Shown one piece after another: positions 63,536 through 64,000 of a stretch of DNA of 64,000 nucleotides. Source of the stretch: Nocardia rhizosphaerihabitans (GTDB taxonomy: Bacteria; Actinomycetota; Actinomycetes; Mycobacteriales; Mycobacteriaceae); assembly GCF_014646295.1 (NCBI RefSeq), contig NZ_BMNE01000002.1:560595-624594 (forward strand), given 5' to 3'. The position numbers and the translations under genes are program-made. The notes under the pieces were generated by a model that did no database searches, had not been told where the DNA came from, and saw nothing but the letters and a program-made list of their open reading frames with translations. The first letter of the stretch is position 1; each line of letters starts with the position of its first letter.

Positions 63536-63595
63536 AGCACCGAGTCTAACCAGCGTGATCGGCCTGCCGGAAATACCCCGACACGGTAGGGGTAG

Positions 63596-64000
63596 TTACT
63601 GGGTGGCGATGTCGACGACCAGCCGCGGCGGGTTCGTCAGCGCGGTGACGGTGAACGGCGGCCGATCGGCGTCGACGCCGATGAAGGACTGGGTCGCGCC
63701 TTCGTAGACCAGGGTCTTGTAGACGCCGGTGATGCCAGGGACGCCAGGGTCGGTCACCGGGTCGGGCCCCGAATACGCCGGGACGGTCGATTCGAATGGG
63801 TAGACGGACCCGAGGATGCGCACCTCCAGGATCGAACTACCCGCCACGTCGACGGTCTTGCCGCTGCCGTCCTGCACCGCGCGGTCGGTGTACTCGACCC
63901 GCCAGCCCGGCGTTCCGGTGCCGCCGAGGGCGAAGACCACCCGGTCGAAGCCCTCCTGGCGGCCGACGCGGATATCGGTGACGGTCAGCGCGGCGCCGGT
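63596..64000 (-). CDS. AMIN-like-domain protein (5' part beyond the window)
   Basis: The frame is open to the right edge; 134 residues are visible, without the start. VTDIRVGRQEGFDRVVFALG, GTPGWRVEYTDRAV, LEVRILGSVYPFE and PPRLVVDIATQ match the AMIN-like domain of actinobacterial secreted or lipoproteins, thought to bind cell-wall material. A signal peptide should lie outside the window. It ends 60 bases before the DUF6153-like gene start. Confidence 0.85.
   Translation of the reverse strand, partial: TGAALTVTDIRVGRQEGFDRVVFALGGTGTPGWRVEYTDRAVQDGSGKTVDVAGSSILEVRILGSVYPFESTVPAYSGPDPVTDPGVPGITGVYKTLVYEGATQSFIGVDADRPPFTVTALTNPPRLVVDIATQ

Overview
The window comes from a high-GC actinomycete of the mycolic-acid group, most likely Nocardia or a close relative. 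GTG and TTG starts are common and stops are mostly TGA. IdeR-type and KstR-type operators are present. The housekeeping genes follow the order known from Mycobacterium tuberculosis Rv1013-Rv1026: pks16-like ligase, pth, rplY, prs, glmU, TetR, mfd, mazG, lpqU, eno, divIC-like, DUF501 and ppx. The genus assignment is inference from gene content.

Region 1 (1-9.2 kb): rplY-pth, a convergent acyl-AMP/CoA ligase, then a complete ergothioneine set. egtA-B-C-D form a coupled operon and egtE is divergent. Two tiny, mutually similar 18-codon reading frames are chained between egtB and egtC by TGATG junctions. Region 2 (9.2-20.5 kb): DUF5709, DUF2461, a proline-rich membrane protein, prs-glmU, tRNA-Gln(TTG), two TetR-type regulators (one like gamma-butyrolactone receptors), a TIGR03085-type protein, mfd and mazG.

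Region 3 (20.6-33.3 kb) is the most interesting. After a PPOX-fold protein and TerD come two divergent operons that share one intergenic region carrying two IdeR-type iron boxes. The leftward operon encodes an AsnO/VioC-like iron/2-oxoglutarate oxygenase, an SbnB-like dehydrogenase, a Y4yA-like PLP decarboxylase, an SbnA-like PLP synthase and a MATE exporter. The rightward operon encodes a dipeptide/nickel-type importer whose second permease and both ATPases are fused into one chain. There is no NRPS or NIS synthetase nearby. The best reading is an iron-regulated system that makes, exports and re-imports a small amino-acid-derived metallophore built on 2,3-diaminopropionate. It sits between mazG and lpqU, which are neighbours in M. 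tuberculosis.

Region 4 (33.4-44.9 kb): lpqU, eno, a DivIC-like protein, DUF501, ppx, secreted proteins, a TfoX C-terminal-domain protein, a P450 with a coupled TetR, and a carboxymuconolactone-decarboxylase-like protein divergent from an acyl-CoA dehydrogenase across a KstR-type box. Region 5 (45.0-49.3 kb): an islet bracketed by an intact tRNA-Leu(TAA) and a direct repeat of that tRNA's 3' part. It contains a DUF1254 protein, an oxidoreductase remnant, secreted and PH-like proteins and a TetR. Region 6 (49.4-64 kb): amino-acid and peptide transporters, small membrane proteins, a secreted LVIVD / DUF305 / cholesterol-oxidase-like operon, a GntR regulator, a serine hydrolase, and a DUF305-DUF6153-AMIN-like secreted group cut by the window edge.
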